From Lactuca virosa (taxonomy: Eukaryota > Streptophyta > Magnoliopsida > Asterales > Asteraceae): a stretch of 64,000 nt of DNA. Location: NCBI GenBank assembly GCA_928212115.1, contig CAKMRJ010005634.1, positions 172,556,001-172,620,000 on the forward strand, in the 5' to 3' direction. Positions 20,828 through 32,633 of this stretch are shown here, piece by piece. The notes under the pieces are model-generated. The model did no database searches and was not told the origin of the DNA. It was given only the letters and a program-made list of their open reading frames with translations. Numbering within the stretch: the first letter of the stretch is position 1; each line of letters opens with the position of its first letter. Both the position numbers and the translations under genes were made by a program.

Positions 20828-23800
20828 ATGCCGCCAAGGAGAAGACCAAGACCTTCCAGCAGCGCAGCACCACCTCCTCCGCCGCCGCCTCCGCAATTTG
20901 ATCCGGCAATGTTCCAGGCTGCAGTAGCAGCAGCTGTGGCGGCAGCTATGTCGCAAATCGGCACTAATGGCAATGGTGGATCTGGATCTGGTGCTACACC
21001 CTCTAACCAGGGTGACAGTTCGGGGCGCACAAAGGAATGCACCTACAAGGACTTCACCAATGGCAAACCCGATACCTTCAATGGGAGCGGGGGCGTCATC
21101 ACATTGATGCAATGGTTCGAAAGGACCGAAGCAGTCTTCGAAATCTGTGCTTGTCCCGAAGCGAGCAAGGTCAAGTACGCGGCATTCACTTTCACCGGTA
21201 GGGCTCTCACTTGGTGGAATGGCCGAGTTAAATCACTTACTCCAACAGTGGCTAACTCCATAAGCTGGGAAGACCTAAAAGCGTTGATGCTAAAGGAGTA
21301 TTGCCCGAGGGGTGAAATACAAAAACTCGAAGAAGAACTCTGGAACCTCAGAATGTCAGGCACAGATCTTGAAACTTACACTGCCCGATTCAATGACCTA
21401 GCACTCCTCTGTCCAACAATGGTCACTCCAGAGGAGAAAAAGGTGGAACGATACCTCTGGGGGCTATCATCCCAGATTCAAGATAGTGTACTGGCCTCGA
21501 AACCCGCTACCTTTGAAAGTGCCAAGGAATTGGCACAACAACTTATCGATCACAGGGCCAGCCGTGGTACTGTGATCACCACCACTGACCAAGCAAAAGG
21601 AGGGAACAACAAGAGGAAGTTCTGGAACAATAAAAAGAAGCAACCGGCACAGGACCCCGCCAAGAAGCAACAAACTGTGGCTGTCCGTGCTGCCACTACT
21701 GCTACCACCCCAGCACCACTGAAGCAATATGCTGGAAATCTCCCTAAGTGCAACAAGTGCAACTTCCACCACACTGGTGCTTGTCGGGAAATGCACTGCA
21801 AAAACTGCGACAGGAAGGGGCATACCGCTCGTTTCTGTAAAGCGCCAGCACGACCGATCAACCAAGTTGCCAATGCAGGGGCAAGCCAAACCTGCTATGG
21901 ATGTGGTGAAGCAGGACACTTCAGGAGAAACTGCCCCAAAGCACAAGCCCCAAATGCTGGTGGCGTGGGGAGAGTCCTGGCGATAGGACATGGGGAAGCA
22001 GTCAAGGATCCTACAGTGGTTACCGGTACGTTTCTCCTCAATAACTCTTATGCATGCGTACTATTTGATAGTGGAGCGGAGAGGAGTTTTGTGAGCCACC
22101 AATACAAACAATTACTTAAACAAAATCCCCAGTCATTAAAAGATTCATACGTCGTAGAAATGGCAAATGGAAAAGTAGAGCGCACTGATGATATATACTC
22201 AGGGTGTACCCTCACTTTAGACAATCATTCATTCAAAATTGACCTAATGCCAGTCACAATAAAAAGTTTCGACATAATTGTGGGTATGGATTGGTTAAGT
22301 TCTCATCGTGCCGACATTCTATGTTACGAAAGGGCCGTTCGCCTAAATCTGCCAAATGGCGAAACCCTTCTCATTTATGGTGATAAACCCAGTGCAAATT
22401 TACAAGTCATCTCTTACGTCAAAGCCCAAAAGTATCTCCGAAAGGAATACCGCGCCTTCTTGGCCCACATAGTAGATAAGAAACAGGAGGTGAAGGACAT
22501 CAAAGACATTCCCGAGGTGTGCAACTTCCCCGATGTATTCCCAGAAGATCTCCCAGGCGTACCGCTCGCGCGACAAGTCGAATTCCGAATCGACTTAATT
22601 CCCGGAGCTACCCCCGTCGCCAAAGCTCCATACCGCCTAGCACCAGCAGAAATGCAAGAGCTGTCCAGCCAGTTGAATGAACTGTTGAGCAAAGGGTTCA
22701 TTAGACCGAGCTTCTCACCTTGGGGAGCACCAGTCCTTTTTGTAAAGAAGAAGGACGGATCCTTTCGCATGTGCATCGACTATCGGGAGTTAAACAAACT
22801 TACCATCAAGAATCGATATCCCCTACCCCGAATCGACGACCTCTTCGACCAACTTCAGGGAGCAAGCTACTTTTCGAAAATCGACCTGAGGTCGGGTTAT
22901 CATCAGCTGCGAGTTCAAGAAGAAGATATCCCCAAGACGGCATTCAGGACTCGCTATGGACACTACGAGTTTGTAGTGATGCCATTCGGATTAACAAACG
23001 CGCCTGCGGTGTTCATGGATCTGATGAACCGAGTGTGTCGACCCTTCCTAGACAAATTCTTGATCGTATTCATCGACGATATCCTGGTCTATTCACCAAG
23101 CAAAGAAGAACACAGCCAACATCTGCGACTAGTATTGGAGACTCTAAGAACGGAGAAGCTTTATGCTAAATTTTCGAAGTGCGAATTTTGGCTCCGAGAA
23201 GTGGGATTTCTTGGCCACGTGGTTAGCAAGAAAGGAATACACGTGGATCCCTCAAAAATCAAAGCAATCGAAAACTGGTCAGCACCTACAACGCCGACAG
23301 AAATCCGACAATTTTTAGGGCTCGCCGGCTACTACCGAAGATTCATACAGAATTTCTCCAAGATTGCCAAACCACTCACCACCTTGACTCAGAAAGGTGT
23401 GATGTTTAAGTGGGGAGATAAACAGGAAGCCGCCTTCCAAACGTTAAAACAAGCCCTGTGCAGCGCACCGGTCTTGTCTCTTCCAGAAGGAACTGATGAC
23501 TTCGTGGTATATTGCGATGCTTCAAGTCAAGGCCTCGGATGCGTGCTCATGCAGAGAGGGAAGGTCATCGCTTACGCGTCAAGGCAACTTAAGACACACG
23601 AAGTTAATTATACTACCCACGACCTCGAGCTGGGAGCAGTAGTGTTCGCCTTAAAGATCTGGAGGCACTACCTCTACGGCACAAAGTGCACCATCTTCAC
23701 CGATCACAAAAGTCTTCAGCATATCCTCAATCAAAAAGAGCTCAACATGCGACAAAGAAGATGGGTAGAGCTGCTGAGCGACTATGAGTGCGAAATCCGC

Positions 23801-23869
23801 TACCATCCGGGCAAGGCCAATGTAGTGGCCGATGCCCTAAGCAGAAAAGAATATCGGGCCGCCGAGTAA
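20828..23869 (+). CDS. Tek-B gag-pol: gag, protease, RT, RNase H
   Basis: 1013 residues in one frame. The N-terminus is basic then Pro and Ala rich; the gag core has CTYKDFTNGKPDTFNG and ALTWWNGRVK. Zinc knuckles lie at 324-337 (CKNCDRKGHTARFC) and 356-369 (CYGCGEAGHFRRNC). The aspartic protease DSG is at 414-416 (LFDSGAERSF). RT shows FVKKKDGSFRMCIDYRELNK, MPFGLTNAPAVF and the catalytic FIDD with Asp 750-751. RNase H follows (VYCDASSQGLGCVL, YTTHDLELGAVVFALK), ending near HPGKANVVADALSRKEY. The frame is lost just after, so the stop at 23869 is not the natural end. Gag and pol are fused in frame, usual for chromoviruses. Sequence style is Tekay. Confidence 0.95.
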   Translation: MPPRRRPRPSSSAAPPPPPPPPQFDPAMFQAAVAAAVAAAMSQIGTNGNGGSGSGATPSNQGDSSGRTKECTYKDFTNGKPDTFNGSGGVITLMQWFERTEAVFEICACPEASKVKYAAFTFTGRALTWWNGRVKSLTPTVANSISWEDLKALMLKEYCPRGEIQKLEEELWNLRMSGTDLETYTARFNDLALLCPTMVTPEEKKVERYLWGLSSQIQDSVLASKPATFESAKELAQQLIDHRASRGTVITTTDQAKGGNNKRKFWNNKKKQPAQDPAKKQQTVAVRAATTATTPAPLKQYAGNLPKCNKCNFHHTGACREMHCKNCDRKGHTARFCKAPARPINQVANAGASQTCYGCGEAGHFRRNCPKAQAPNAGGVGRVLAIGHGEAVKDPTVVTGTFLLNNSYACVLFDSGAERSFVSHQYKQLLKQNPQSLKDSYVVEMANGKVERTDDIYSGCTLTLDNHSFKIDLMPVTIKSFDIIVGMDWLSSHRADILCYERAVRLNLPNGETLLIYGDKPSANLQVISYVKAQKYLRKEYRAFLAHIVDKKQEVKDIKDIPEVCNFPDVFPEDLPGVPLARQVEFRIDLIPGATPVAKAPYRLAPAEMQELSSQLNELLSKGFIRPSFSPWGAPVLFVKKKDGSFRMCIDYRELNKLTIKNRYPLPRIDDLFDQLQGASYFSKIDLRSGYHQLRVQEEDIPKTAFRTRYGHYEFVVMPFGLTNAPAVFMDLMNRVCRPFLDKFLIVFIDDILVYSPSKEEHSQHLRLVLETLRTEKLYAKFSKCEFWLREVGFLGHVVSKKGIHVDPSKIKAIENWSAPTTPTEIRQFLGLAGYYRRFIQNFSKIAKPLTTLTQKGVMFKWGDKQEAAFQTLKQALCSAPVLSLPEGTDDFVVYCDASSQGLGCVLMQRGKVIAYASRQLKTHEVNYTTHDLELGAVVFALKIWRHYLYGTKCTIFTDHKSLQHILNQKELNMRQRRWVELLSDYECEIRYHPGKANVVADALSRKEYRAAE

Positions 23870-25353
23870 AATCCTTAACCATGACAATCCATTCACACCT
23901 AACCGCACAGATCAAGGGAGCACAACTAGAAGCCTTGAAACCAGAAAATGTGGCAGGTGAGGCATTAAGGGGAATGGATAAGAACTTAGAAGTCAAGGAT
24001 GATGGAGCTCGTTATCTCATGAACCGAATCTGGACACCGAAGTTTGGTGGATTCCGTGACGTTGTCATGAATGAAGCACACAAGACTCGATACTCCATCC
24101 ATCCCGGATCAGATAAGATGTATCTAGACCTCAAAAAGCTATACTGGTGGCCAAACATGAAGGCCGAGATTGCTACTTATGTGAGCAAGTGCCTGACTTG
24201 CGCCAAGGTCAAAGTAGAATACCAGAAGCCATCAGGACTACTACAACAGCCGGATATACCCGAGTGGAAGTGGGAACGGATAACCATGGACTTCATAACC
24301 AAGCTGCCTAAGACATCGGGTGGGCTTGACACCATATGGGTAATCGTAGACAGATTGACCAAGTCTGCGCACTTCCTGCCGATAAAGGAAACCGACAAGA
24401 TGGAGAAGTTAACCAGGACGTACATCAAGGAGATTGTGCGACTGCATGGTGTACCAATATCCATTATCTCCGACCGAGATAGTAGATTCACCTTTTTGGC
24501 AGTCCTTACAGAAATCTCTAGCTAGGCTACATGAGTACGGCCTACCATCCACAAACCGACGGGCAGAGCGAGTGAACCATACAGACATTGGAAGACATGT
24601 TGAGAGCCTGTGTGATAGACTTTGGTAAGGCATGGGATACCTATTTACCGCTTATAGAGTTCTCCTACAATAACAACTATCACACTAGTATTAAGGTCGC
24701 CCCATTCGAAGCTCTCTACGGCCGCAAGTGCAGATCCCCACTGTGCTGGGCTGAAGTGGGGGATACACAGCTAGCTAGAGGGCAAGTCTCTAATAGCACC
24801 CTCACTGGTCCTGAAATCATAAGGGAGACCACAGAAAAGATTGTTCAAATTCGGGAAAGAAAGAAAGCATCCCGAGATCGGCAAAAGAGTTACGCGGATA
24901 AACGACGCAAACCCTTGGAGTTCCAGGTCGGAGATCGGGTACTACTGAAGGTTTTCCCCTTGGAAAGAAATGATACGTTTCGGTAAACATGGGAAACTGA
25001 ACCCGAGGTACATCGGACCGTTCGAAATCCTTGCCAGGATTGGTCCCGTGGCGTACAAACTCCGATTACCACAAGAACTTAATAACGTACTTCCCACATT
25101 TCACATATCGAATTTAAAGAAGTATTTGTCTGATGAGACACTCGTAATACCACTCGACGAAATCGAAGTTAACGAAAATCTCCACTTCGTGGAGGAACCA
25201 GTCGAAATCATGGATCGAGAGATCAAAAGAACAAAACAAAGTCGTATTCCCATCGTTAAGGTCCGTTGGAACGCTAAACGAGGACCTGAGTTCACCTGGG
25301 AACGCGAAGATCAAATGAAACAAAAATACCCGCATCTCTTCCCAAACTCTTGA
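23856..25353 (+). pseudogene. Tek-B integrase and chromodomain-like end, frameshifted
   Basis: It continues pol in a different frame after a one-base loss near 23855. Visible are the His/Cys zinc region (HKTRYSIHPGSDKMY, later CLTCAKVKVEYQ), first catalytic Asp in MDFITKLPKTSG, second in IISDRDSRF and the Glu in YHPQTDGQSE. A shift near 24495, a TGA near 24561 and a shift near 24960 break the remainder. The end (25177-25345) reads EEPVEIMDREIKRTK then IVKVRWNAKRGPEFTWERED, a chromodomain-like fold of the Tekay type that lacks some of the aromatic cage residues of classical chromodomains. No integrase can be made from this copy. Confidence 0.9.
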
Positions 25354-25395
25354 AGTCCCAGCCAAAATGTAAATTTCGGGACGAAATTCCCTCTA

Positions 25396-25407
25396 ACAGG
25401 GGGATGA
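25396..25407 (+). other. Tek-B polypurine tract
   Basis: AACAGGGGGATGA-type purine run directly before the 3' LTR start at 25408. Confidence 0.9.
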
Positions 25408-25761
25408 TGTGACAATCGTCAATTTCCGGTCAAGTCAAAGTCAAAAAAAGTCAACAAGTCAAACCGGTCAACTCAGTTGACCCTTGTATGTTAGGGTTTA
25501 CTCTATGTAATTACTAAACAACCTGCTATTTTAATGAGAAAACATCATTTGGAAAATTCGTGTGTTTAATTTTTCTTAGCCTTGATAATGCTAAACAATG
25601 AACCAAAGAGATAAAACACTATTGCACACTCATCGGGAGTGTGTAGGACACTAAAACATGACTTACCGGGGTTTACGGACCTTGCATTGCGAAGCCGGAC
25701 ACTCAAAAAGGTCACAAACGAAACCTCCCTCAATCGTTTTCACTCTATCTCCTTCTATTTG

Positions 25762-25978
25762 AAATCTCTCCAAGAATGTCAAATCTCTCCCAAATCTCTC
25801 CAAGAACGTCAAATCTCTCCCAAATCTCTCTCTGTATGAGAAATCTCTCCAAGAACGTCAAATCTCTCCCGAATCTCTCTCTGTATAAGAAATCTCTCGA
25901 AGAACGTCAAATCTCTCCCAAATCTCTCTCTGTATAAGAAATCTCTCCAAGAACGTCAAATCTCTCCCAGATCTTTCT
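25762..25978 (+). repeat. 49-bp tandem repeat in the Tek-B 3' LTR
   Basis: Same array as at 16112-16327, with a few private substitutions. Confidence 0.9.
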
Positions 25979-26140
25979 CAAAACCTCTTTTGGTTTTTTT
26001 TTTGTAATCAATTGGGGCGTCCCGACACTTGACTTGGTGAAAAACCATGCGAAACGGGAAGATACCTTGGAAAATAGCCTCTTAGGGCCGGAGCCCTTCT
26101 ATAGGGATCAAACCCTCCTTGAACCGGAGTCTCCTTGAGG

Positions 26141-26221
26141 AGCCGCAGCCAGCAAGCCGAAGCCAGCAAGCCGCAGCCAGCAGCCGCAGCCGCAGCCAGC
26201 AAGCCGCAGCCAGCAGCCGCC
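26141..26221 (+). repeat. Expanded GCAGCCAGCA minisatellite
   Basis: Repeats of GCAGCCAGCAAGCC and GCAGCCGCAGCC, about 80 bp against about 20 bp in the 5' LTR. Since LTRs are identical at insertion, the change happened later. Confidence 0.9.
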
Positions 26222-27638
26222 GACCGCAGCCACCGACCGCAGCGGCATGGAGCCCGCATCCGATGTTCGCTTCCGGTTCTCCTGACTTCGGACCGCAACC
26301 TCTTAACTTCGGACCGCAACGCCTCCCTTCTGCATCCGCGACTGAGCTCCACTTCGGGTCTACTTCAGCGACCAAGACCGGAATCACCTCCTGACTTCGG
26401 ATTTTGCGTTTTTCTACCCGGTTTTCGACCCCGACTCAGTTTTAAGCCCGTCTTTAATTATTTTAACGAGGGATTTCCACCCAAAACTTTATTTTAACAT
26501 ATTAAGACCCATATGTCTTAATTAATCACGTTTTTAATGCAAATCTTATCCAAGATATAGTGGTTGGAGTAATTAAGGTGGAGTGTTGACCTTGCTTTAC
26601 TTTATGACACAAGCAACCCCCACCCCCCTCACCCACTCTATGGCCAGCCACTCCTCCCACCCTACCTTGGTCATGTCAAGGTACTTTCTCATCATTTTTC
26701 AGCCATTATCTTGTCCAAAGAGCTGAAAGACTCCCACTCTCTCTCTTCATTTCACCCACTTCACTCATTTCCACCAAAGATCAAACACAACTTTTCTCTC
26801 CAACTTTCTCTCTTAATTTCGGGATTTCAAGGCTGATCATCAAGTTTTCTTCCACTCTTGGTAAGTATAACTCATCCTCCTTGTGATTATTACACTTCAT
26901 TCTACTCAAATCATGGGTTGCTCACACAAATTCCATCCCTTTGGTGTTAGATTCTCGAAATCTTCAAGGCTTCTTCAAGTGTTCTTGAGTTGAACACTTC
27001 CCTTCTCCAACACTCATCCACTGAAATCACACAAGGTGAGTTCATACCCCTACATTTTCATGTTTTCTTAAGTTTTAAGGGGGGAATACAAGTTAAAACA
27101 CCAAGAACACAATTAAAACGCTTCTAACAGCTTTCATCAGAAAAGTTGGGCTCCATTCACAGACTATTTTGGTCAACTTAAACATTTTGAGTTTTCAAAA
27201 CTGTTTTAGGTGGAAGTAGATCCAGTTCTTAGCTTTAAAATGGTTACTTACACATCTCCATACGATTTTTCTACAATTTATGGTGATTTTTACAAAACTG
27301 TCTATCATTTCAAGAACCAATCCGGACCAGTCTGTGTTTATGGACGTTTTCACACATGTCGGAGACCACTAAAAATCATGAGAAAATTTATGAGCAAACT
27401 AGACACGTTTTCCAAACTTCCAGAATTTACGGATTCTGATTTGGACCTGTTATGAATTTTCTATGAATTTTCTAAGAACAGTAACAGAAAATGTTAACAA
27501 TAGAAAAATGCTATCAATTTCATTTCACCTTGTAACATGTCGAGCAAGGTGTATATCTTTATGTGAATAAATGTTAATGCAAATAAATGACATTTTGTCT
27601 TAGTATGTAGACATGCATCATTTAATAAATGGATTTTG

Positions 27639-27642
27639 ATAT

Positions 27643-27695
<53 letters not shown>
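27639..27695. repeat. (AT)n microsatellite in the Tek-B 3' LTR
   Basis: Alternating AT with one phase change, homologous to 17927-17982. Confidence 0.9.
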
Positions 27696-27700
<5 letters not shown>

Positions 27701-28677
27701 ATAAAAGATAACAAATTGTTATAATCAAAGTACATCCATTACATACAAACATTTGAATAAACTATGTTAAGTATAGTTTGCGTACATTATCACTACTACC
27801 CTTGTTTTGATAAACTATAATAGGTATAGTTTATGATACTTTACATAACACACTCATACAAAAACGGTACGTTTATACAAAAGGGATTTTCATTTCGTTA
27901 CACGTAAATTCGTTAATGACTTTGTGAGACATTCGCTTCACATTTACCAATAAGTCCTGTATTGTAACCAGAGTCTCCTGGAGGGAGAGCGTGATAGTTG
28001 TATATAGATCTATATTGGGTTTGACAAACCCACACCTGAGCTGCATGCAACAGCTAGACCGGCAGGTCTGAGGTGACAAATGTCATAACATTTCCGACGC
28101 CTGAAGAACGTCGTTTCAGGCCAACTAGGTCATAGCATGGTTATAATAACTCACAGAAAGTATTAACAAACATAGAATTTACGGGGATTTCATTGAAATC
28201 AAATGAGTTTATGTCGATTTAAACTTGCATTGTTTTACTATAAATATGACAAATTAATTGTACATTCTGGTCTTTGGGTTTTAAGACTACATTTACACAT
28301 TAAGGAAAATATTGGATTTTCTGGAACGGACACTACTTTTACAAGAAAAAGGTTTTCACAATTGCATACAAAAACTTATGGACTCACCAACCTTTGTGTT
28401 GACACTTTTTCAAACCAACTTGTATTCTCAGGAAATCACTAAACAGGTAACCAAGTGCTTTTGAGGATGGGACGTTAAGGCGTCAAACATTTCACGTTTT
28501 GTCAACATATTGTAATTGGTTTGGAAACATGTAATTCATACAATGATGTAACTCTTTCAATTATATATATGTTGGTTGTGTTTACTTTGATCACTATTGC
28601 AAAATGTTGTTATGATACTATACATGAAGTCCTCCACCCCCGGACGTTTCCGCCATCCTTGGTTTGGGGGTGTGACA

Positions 28678-29276
28678 ATACCAGTCATAGGTAACCAAAA
28701 TAGGATAGACTTTGGAATAAGTGATCCTAACTCTAAGTGGACAACCAAACAAGGAACATGAAGTAAAGCAAATATCACATATTCTAAGTCTATGACACCT
28801 TAGTCACATATAAGCTTTGCGTGTCCACTCAGCAACTATTGACATACTAATAAAGATCTTTTTAGTTTGCACATAAGTAATTATAGTAACACAAAATACT
28901 CCTATAGTATTTTAAGTTTATGTTCTGTTCTAATGTTTTCATTGTATTAGTGTTGGTAAATTTTTCGACTTGCTGCAACACCACAACCATTCCTAGGCAC
29001 ATGCTAGTCACTTCTCGGAATGATATAGTTGATCAGGCTATATCACTCCCAGATCTGATTATATGTCCCCAAGCCTAATTGTGCTGTCCAACAATCGCAA
29101 TACTTTTGTTCTGTCCTAGATGACATTGATTTTAGTATGAATGTAGGTATGTATACTTTGGTTAAATATTTTATTATTTAAAAGTAGAAACTCTTGGTCA
29201 GAGTATTTTTAATCCCGATGTGTTTATAGTTTGTATATCTTTTATGGGTTGATATACTCAGTTCACTATAAACAAA
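28678..29276 (-). other. Tek-A leader, distal part
   Basis: It lies between the Tek-A primer-binding site and the Tek-B insertion; no ORF. It contains the core-motif hairpin at 28705-28793. Confidence 0.8.
28705..28793 (-). promoter_or_regulatory. Core-motif hairpin in the Tek-A leader
   Basis: Three stacked arms pair: ATAGACTT (28705-28712) with AAGTCTAT (28786-28793), GAATA (28715-28719) with TATTC (28780-28784), GTGAT (28721-28725) with ATCAC (28774-28778). The 48-nt loop holds the core in the sense strand (28741-28758). None of the arm sequences match those at 20461. Confidence 0.75.
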
Positions 29277-29290
29277 GCTCTGATACCAAT
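29277..29290 (-). other. Tek-A primer-binding site
   Basis: Minus strand TTGGTATCAGAGC adjacent to the 5' LTR at 29292. Confidence 0.93.
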
Positions 29291-30494
29291 CTGTCACACC
29301 CCCAAACCAGAACGACAGAAATGTTTGTGGGCGGAGGACGTCATGTACAGTATCAAAACAATGCATAATAGTAAAATAAGCAACAACATCATCCATTGCA
29401 TTAATAATATAATTCAATACAAGTGTGTTCTGTATAGTTTATAAGACACCAAAATATGAATCAAAATAAAAGATGAGTCTTGAACTTGCTCAGTCTTCTT
29501 AAAACCTGGTCCTCGGTACCTGTCTACTGGTGACCTGAGAATACAAGTTATTTTGAAAGCGTAGATCAGCATTAATGCTGGTGAGTTCATAAGTATTTAA
29601 TGTCATTGATTATATAAGTTTGATGAAAGGGTTTGTAAATGTTTGATGCAAAAGTTTGTAAGTGTTTGTTGTAAATGTTTGAATACTTCCTAGAAAATCC
29701 TATATTTTCTACTAAAGTAGCCTTCTACCAAGACTCGACTGTTTTGTGAGTTTGTTCTTTTGTAAAAGTGAGTGTTTTTCCCAAGTATGACTATCATTAC
29801 CAAAATATAGTTTACATTACCGTTTATGCGAGAAGATCACAATATAAATGTAATGGGAAAAATGACGATGTACCGTAGTATTGTATATAAGTAACTACAG
29901 ATGTACTAACTACCTTAAACATGTTTGTTTAATTAGGGTAAAATGTGATGAGATTATAACCATACTTGATTGACTAGTAAAACACGACGTTCGAGACGTC
30001 GAAATGGTATGACATTCATCACTCGTAGACATGCAGGTCCCACTGTAGCTAGCAGCAAGGTGTAGGATGGTCAATCCAGTATAGATCTATACACAAACTC
30101 TTGTTCTCCCTCCAGGAGACTCTGGTTACAAAACGTGACACAACAGTATATTTTCGCGTCATGAAGTGGTGGCTCACATTAATGTTATCTTTTTTATTGT
30201 ATTAGTGTAGTATGTTCTCTCTGTTCTAGTATATAGTATGTTCTCTCTGTTCTAGTATATAGTATGTTCTCTATGTTTCTCGTTATAGTATGTTTGAACT
30301 GACTCATGCATGAACTGACTCTTGTAAGTTTCACTGTTCTAGAAATACTAAGTAGTGACTTCCAAACCTATACCTATTTTAGTTTACTAGTAATGTTGTT
30401 TGAATGACTGATTATGTTTGAACACCTTTGCTACCCAAAGGTATTGAACTGAATGAAAGAACTTTCATATCTATACACATATACATAATATATA

Positions 30495-30602
30495 ACTAAG
30501 ATTCAAACGAAATTCAGACAAACAACCGATACCCTAAGTCCACAACCAAACAAGGAACAAGAAATAAGGTGAGTTATCAGTCCTAAGCCTTTTCAACCTT
30601 AT
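30495..30602 (-). promoter_or_regulatory. Core-motif hairpin in the Tek-A 5' LTR
   Basis: LTR duplicate of the hairpin at 8544-8648, with the core on the minus strand at 30542-30559. Confidence 0.55.
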
Positions 30603-31109
30603 TTATATAACTATATCCACATAGACATCATTTCGACAATATATAAGCTTAAAAAGAGTTTAATAAATAATTTAACATATAAAAGAGTTTTAACCATTTG
30701 AATGGCTATAGATGACTTGATGTCAATTTATAAAAAGGTTTTTGAAACAGTTTGATAACACAGTTTTGAAGAATAATAAATCTACTTGATTGACAGTTAT
30801 TAATCGCATGTGATTGATATGATAACTATAATGTTTTCTACTTGTATTCCCCCCATAAAAGCATTTAAAATCATTTAAAAGATAAGTTAGGGATATGAAC
30901 TCAGCTGTAGTGAGTGATACGAATGTAAGTCCGATATAGGATGCTAAGTGTCAAGTGAAGCCTCGAGCACAAACGGATCCTATTAAGCATATAATGACAC
31001 ACATATGTATATAATTAGTTTATAGATAACTTATCATGCAAGGAAACCAACTTAGGGACTAGTAAACACTTAGATTCAAGTGTTTCAATCACATATGATT
31101 GCATCAAAT

Positions 31110-31810
31110 GGGTTTACGGCCACACAAGGGTGTGTACGGCCAAGATGTGTACGGCCAATGCGGTGTACGACCAATGGGTGTACGGCTAATGTGTTGTAAG
31201 GCCCATGGGTGTACGGTCATGGGGTGTACGGCCGTACACTTGTGGAAGAAGCATGCAAAAAGGGGTGTTTATGGCCCTATCCAACATCCATTAAGTGTTC
31301 ATGATCCTATGTTGGGACATGAGGTGAGTTTAAGGCCAAAACATGCACTAAACAAGGGTTTACGGCCATAAAAGGTGTGTACGGCCATACACCCTTGGTG
31401 TTCATGCATTTAGATGACGATTCAAGGCTAGGAATCAAGTGTTTCTTATGCTTAACTAGAAGGTAGAAGAGATAATCATACTTTTGAATGATTCTAAGGA
31501 GTTCGTGGCCCAAGAACAAGTAGGTGTTCTTGGTGTTCTTGGTGAAAGTGAAGAAGACTTGAAGATCTATCCAAAGGAGATAATTTCATGGATAAAAACA
31601 TGGATCTTCACTAGATAAAGCAATGTATCAACTAATCAATGGAATGAATACTTACATCTTTGAAGATCAAGGTGAAAAACTTGATGATAGTTGAGAGAGA
31701 AATTGATTTCTTGGCTTGGAAGTGTGAATAATGAAGGAAAAAGAAGATTGGCTTACATATGGGCATGAGTTCACGGCCACTTTGGGTGTACGGCCGTACA
31801 CTCCTATTGA
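31110..31810 (-). repeat. GTACGGCC palindrome cluster, second LTR
   Basis: Counterpart of 9150-9870: tandem GTGTACGGCC units near 31130-31240, and 16-bp palindromes such as GTGTACGGCCGTACAC near 31220 and 31787. Confidence 0.75.
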
Positions 31811-31993
31811 AGGAGTGTTCGGCTCGAATGCAATACGAAGAACATAAGATAACTTATCCCTAAACCCATAACTTGAATGCACTAGGCTTAGAACACCCAA
31901 ACAGACCCTAAACAATGCTAGAAGATAGAAGAAACGAGTCTGACATTGATTGAATTGAATGGGTGTACAAGATAGAAATTTCGGGTTGTCACA

Positions 31994-32620
31994 GCTTGTA
32001 GATTGTATGAAGTGTTTTAGACATTGCAAAAGTTTGCTACAACATTCATGAGTGCTCATAAGGTCTGAGTATTGGATTAAACCCACACTTACTTGCATCG
32101 CTTCATTGAATTTATCACGAGTGATCGTGAGACGATAATATCATATAAGTCTTCAAACCAAGATATATGAGTTGTTGACTATGAGTTGATTGTAATTGAT
32201 AGTGTGAAAATGCATCAGTAACTTGATGTTATAAAACACATTGCTGTGTATGATTTAATGAATAGTTAGTACAAGCATATAATGTCAAAGTTTATCTGTT
32301 CCTTTTGATTCTTGGAGGATTAAAAGCGATATCTTGGGCCCCTCGATGATTTTGTTTTGACTATGTGTTGGGCCCGGTCAGAACTAAATTGATGTGTTCG
32401 ATTAAGTTCTATGTCAAACAAATTGGAAATCAGGAAACAAACTGCTGGACAATAAGTATGAATGCGTTCCATGTATTTGTCCGGCTGATATCTTGAAGAA
32501 CAGAGGATTATATGATAAATTATCTAAAATGGCGTGTCAAAGTTAGACAAAGGCTTTTAAAAGCTATGATTGCTAGTCGGTTTATTAAGTTGTGCTTGCA
32601 GTTATAATTATTAGACTTAT
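31994..32620 (+). other. Cop1-b region between RNase H and the polypurine tract
   Basis: No ORF is visible in about 630 bp. A short hairpin TCACGA/TCGTGA is present near 32117. Confidence 0.7.
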
Positions 32621-32633
32621 CCAAGTGGGAGAC
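32621..32633 (+). other. Cop1-b polypurine tract
   Basis: CCAAGTGGGAGAC directly before TGTTGG, the typical copia form. Confidence 0.9.

Larger units (their letters stand above)
15751..28677 (+). mobile_element. Tek-B: complete Ty3/gypsy (Tekay-like chromovirus) element
   Basis: 12927 bp with two LTRs, primer-binding site, ORF0, gag-pol and polypurine tract on the plus strand, flanked by a perfect 5-bp target duplication ATACC (15746-15750 and 28678-28682). It is nested in the leader of Tek-A, so it is younger. Its LTRs look about 98 percent alike by eye apart from repeat-length changes. Integrase frameshifts make it non-autonomous unless helped by another copy. Confidence 0.96.
25408..28677 (+). 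repeat. Tek-B 3' LTR
   Basis: 3270 bp, homologous over its length to 15751-18962. It is longer mainly because a GCAGCC minisatellite has expanded (26141-26221 against 16491-16511); a CAAAGT-type repeat near the start is shorter. It ends GGGTGTGACA before ATACC. Confidence 0.96.
7339..31993 (-). mobile_element. Tek-A: Ty3/gypsy (Tekay-like chromovirus) element, itself split by Tek-B
   Basis: Minus-strand order is 5' LTR (31993-29292), primer-binding site, leader, [Tek-B insertion], ORF0, gag, pol with a chromodomain-like end, polypurine tract and 3' LTR (10062-7339). It lies inside Cop1-b; flanking bases GCTT (7335-7338 and 31994-31997) are a 4-bp match at the insertion site, one short of the usual 5. 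Without Tek-B the element is about 11.7 kb. Numerous stops make it non-autonomous now. Confidence 0.93.
29292..31993 (-). repeat. Tek-A 5' LTR (right copy)
   Basis: 2702 bp, homologous to 7339-10062. The 22-bp length difference is mostly a small loss between two GTACGGCC palindromes (near 31800). It contains the core hairpin (core at 30542-30559) and the TAGTATGTTCTCT tandem repeat. Confidence 0.93.
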
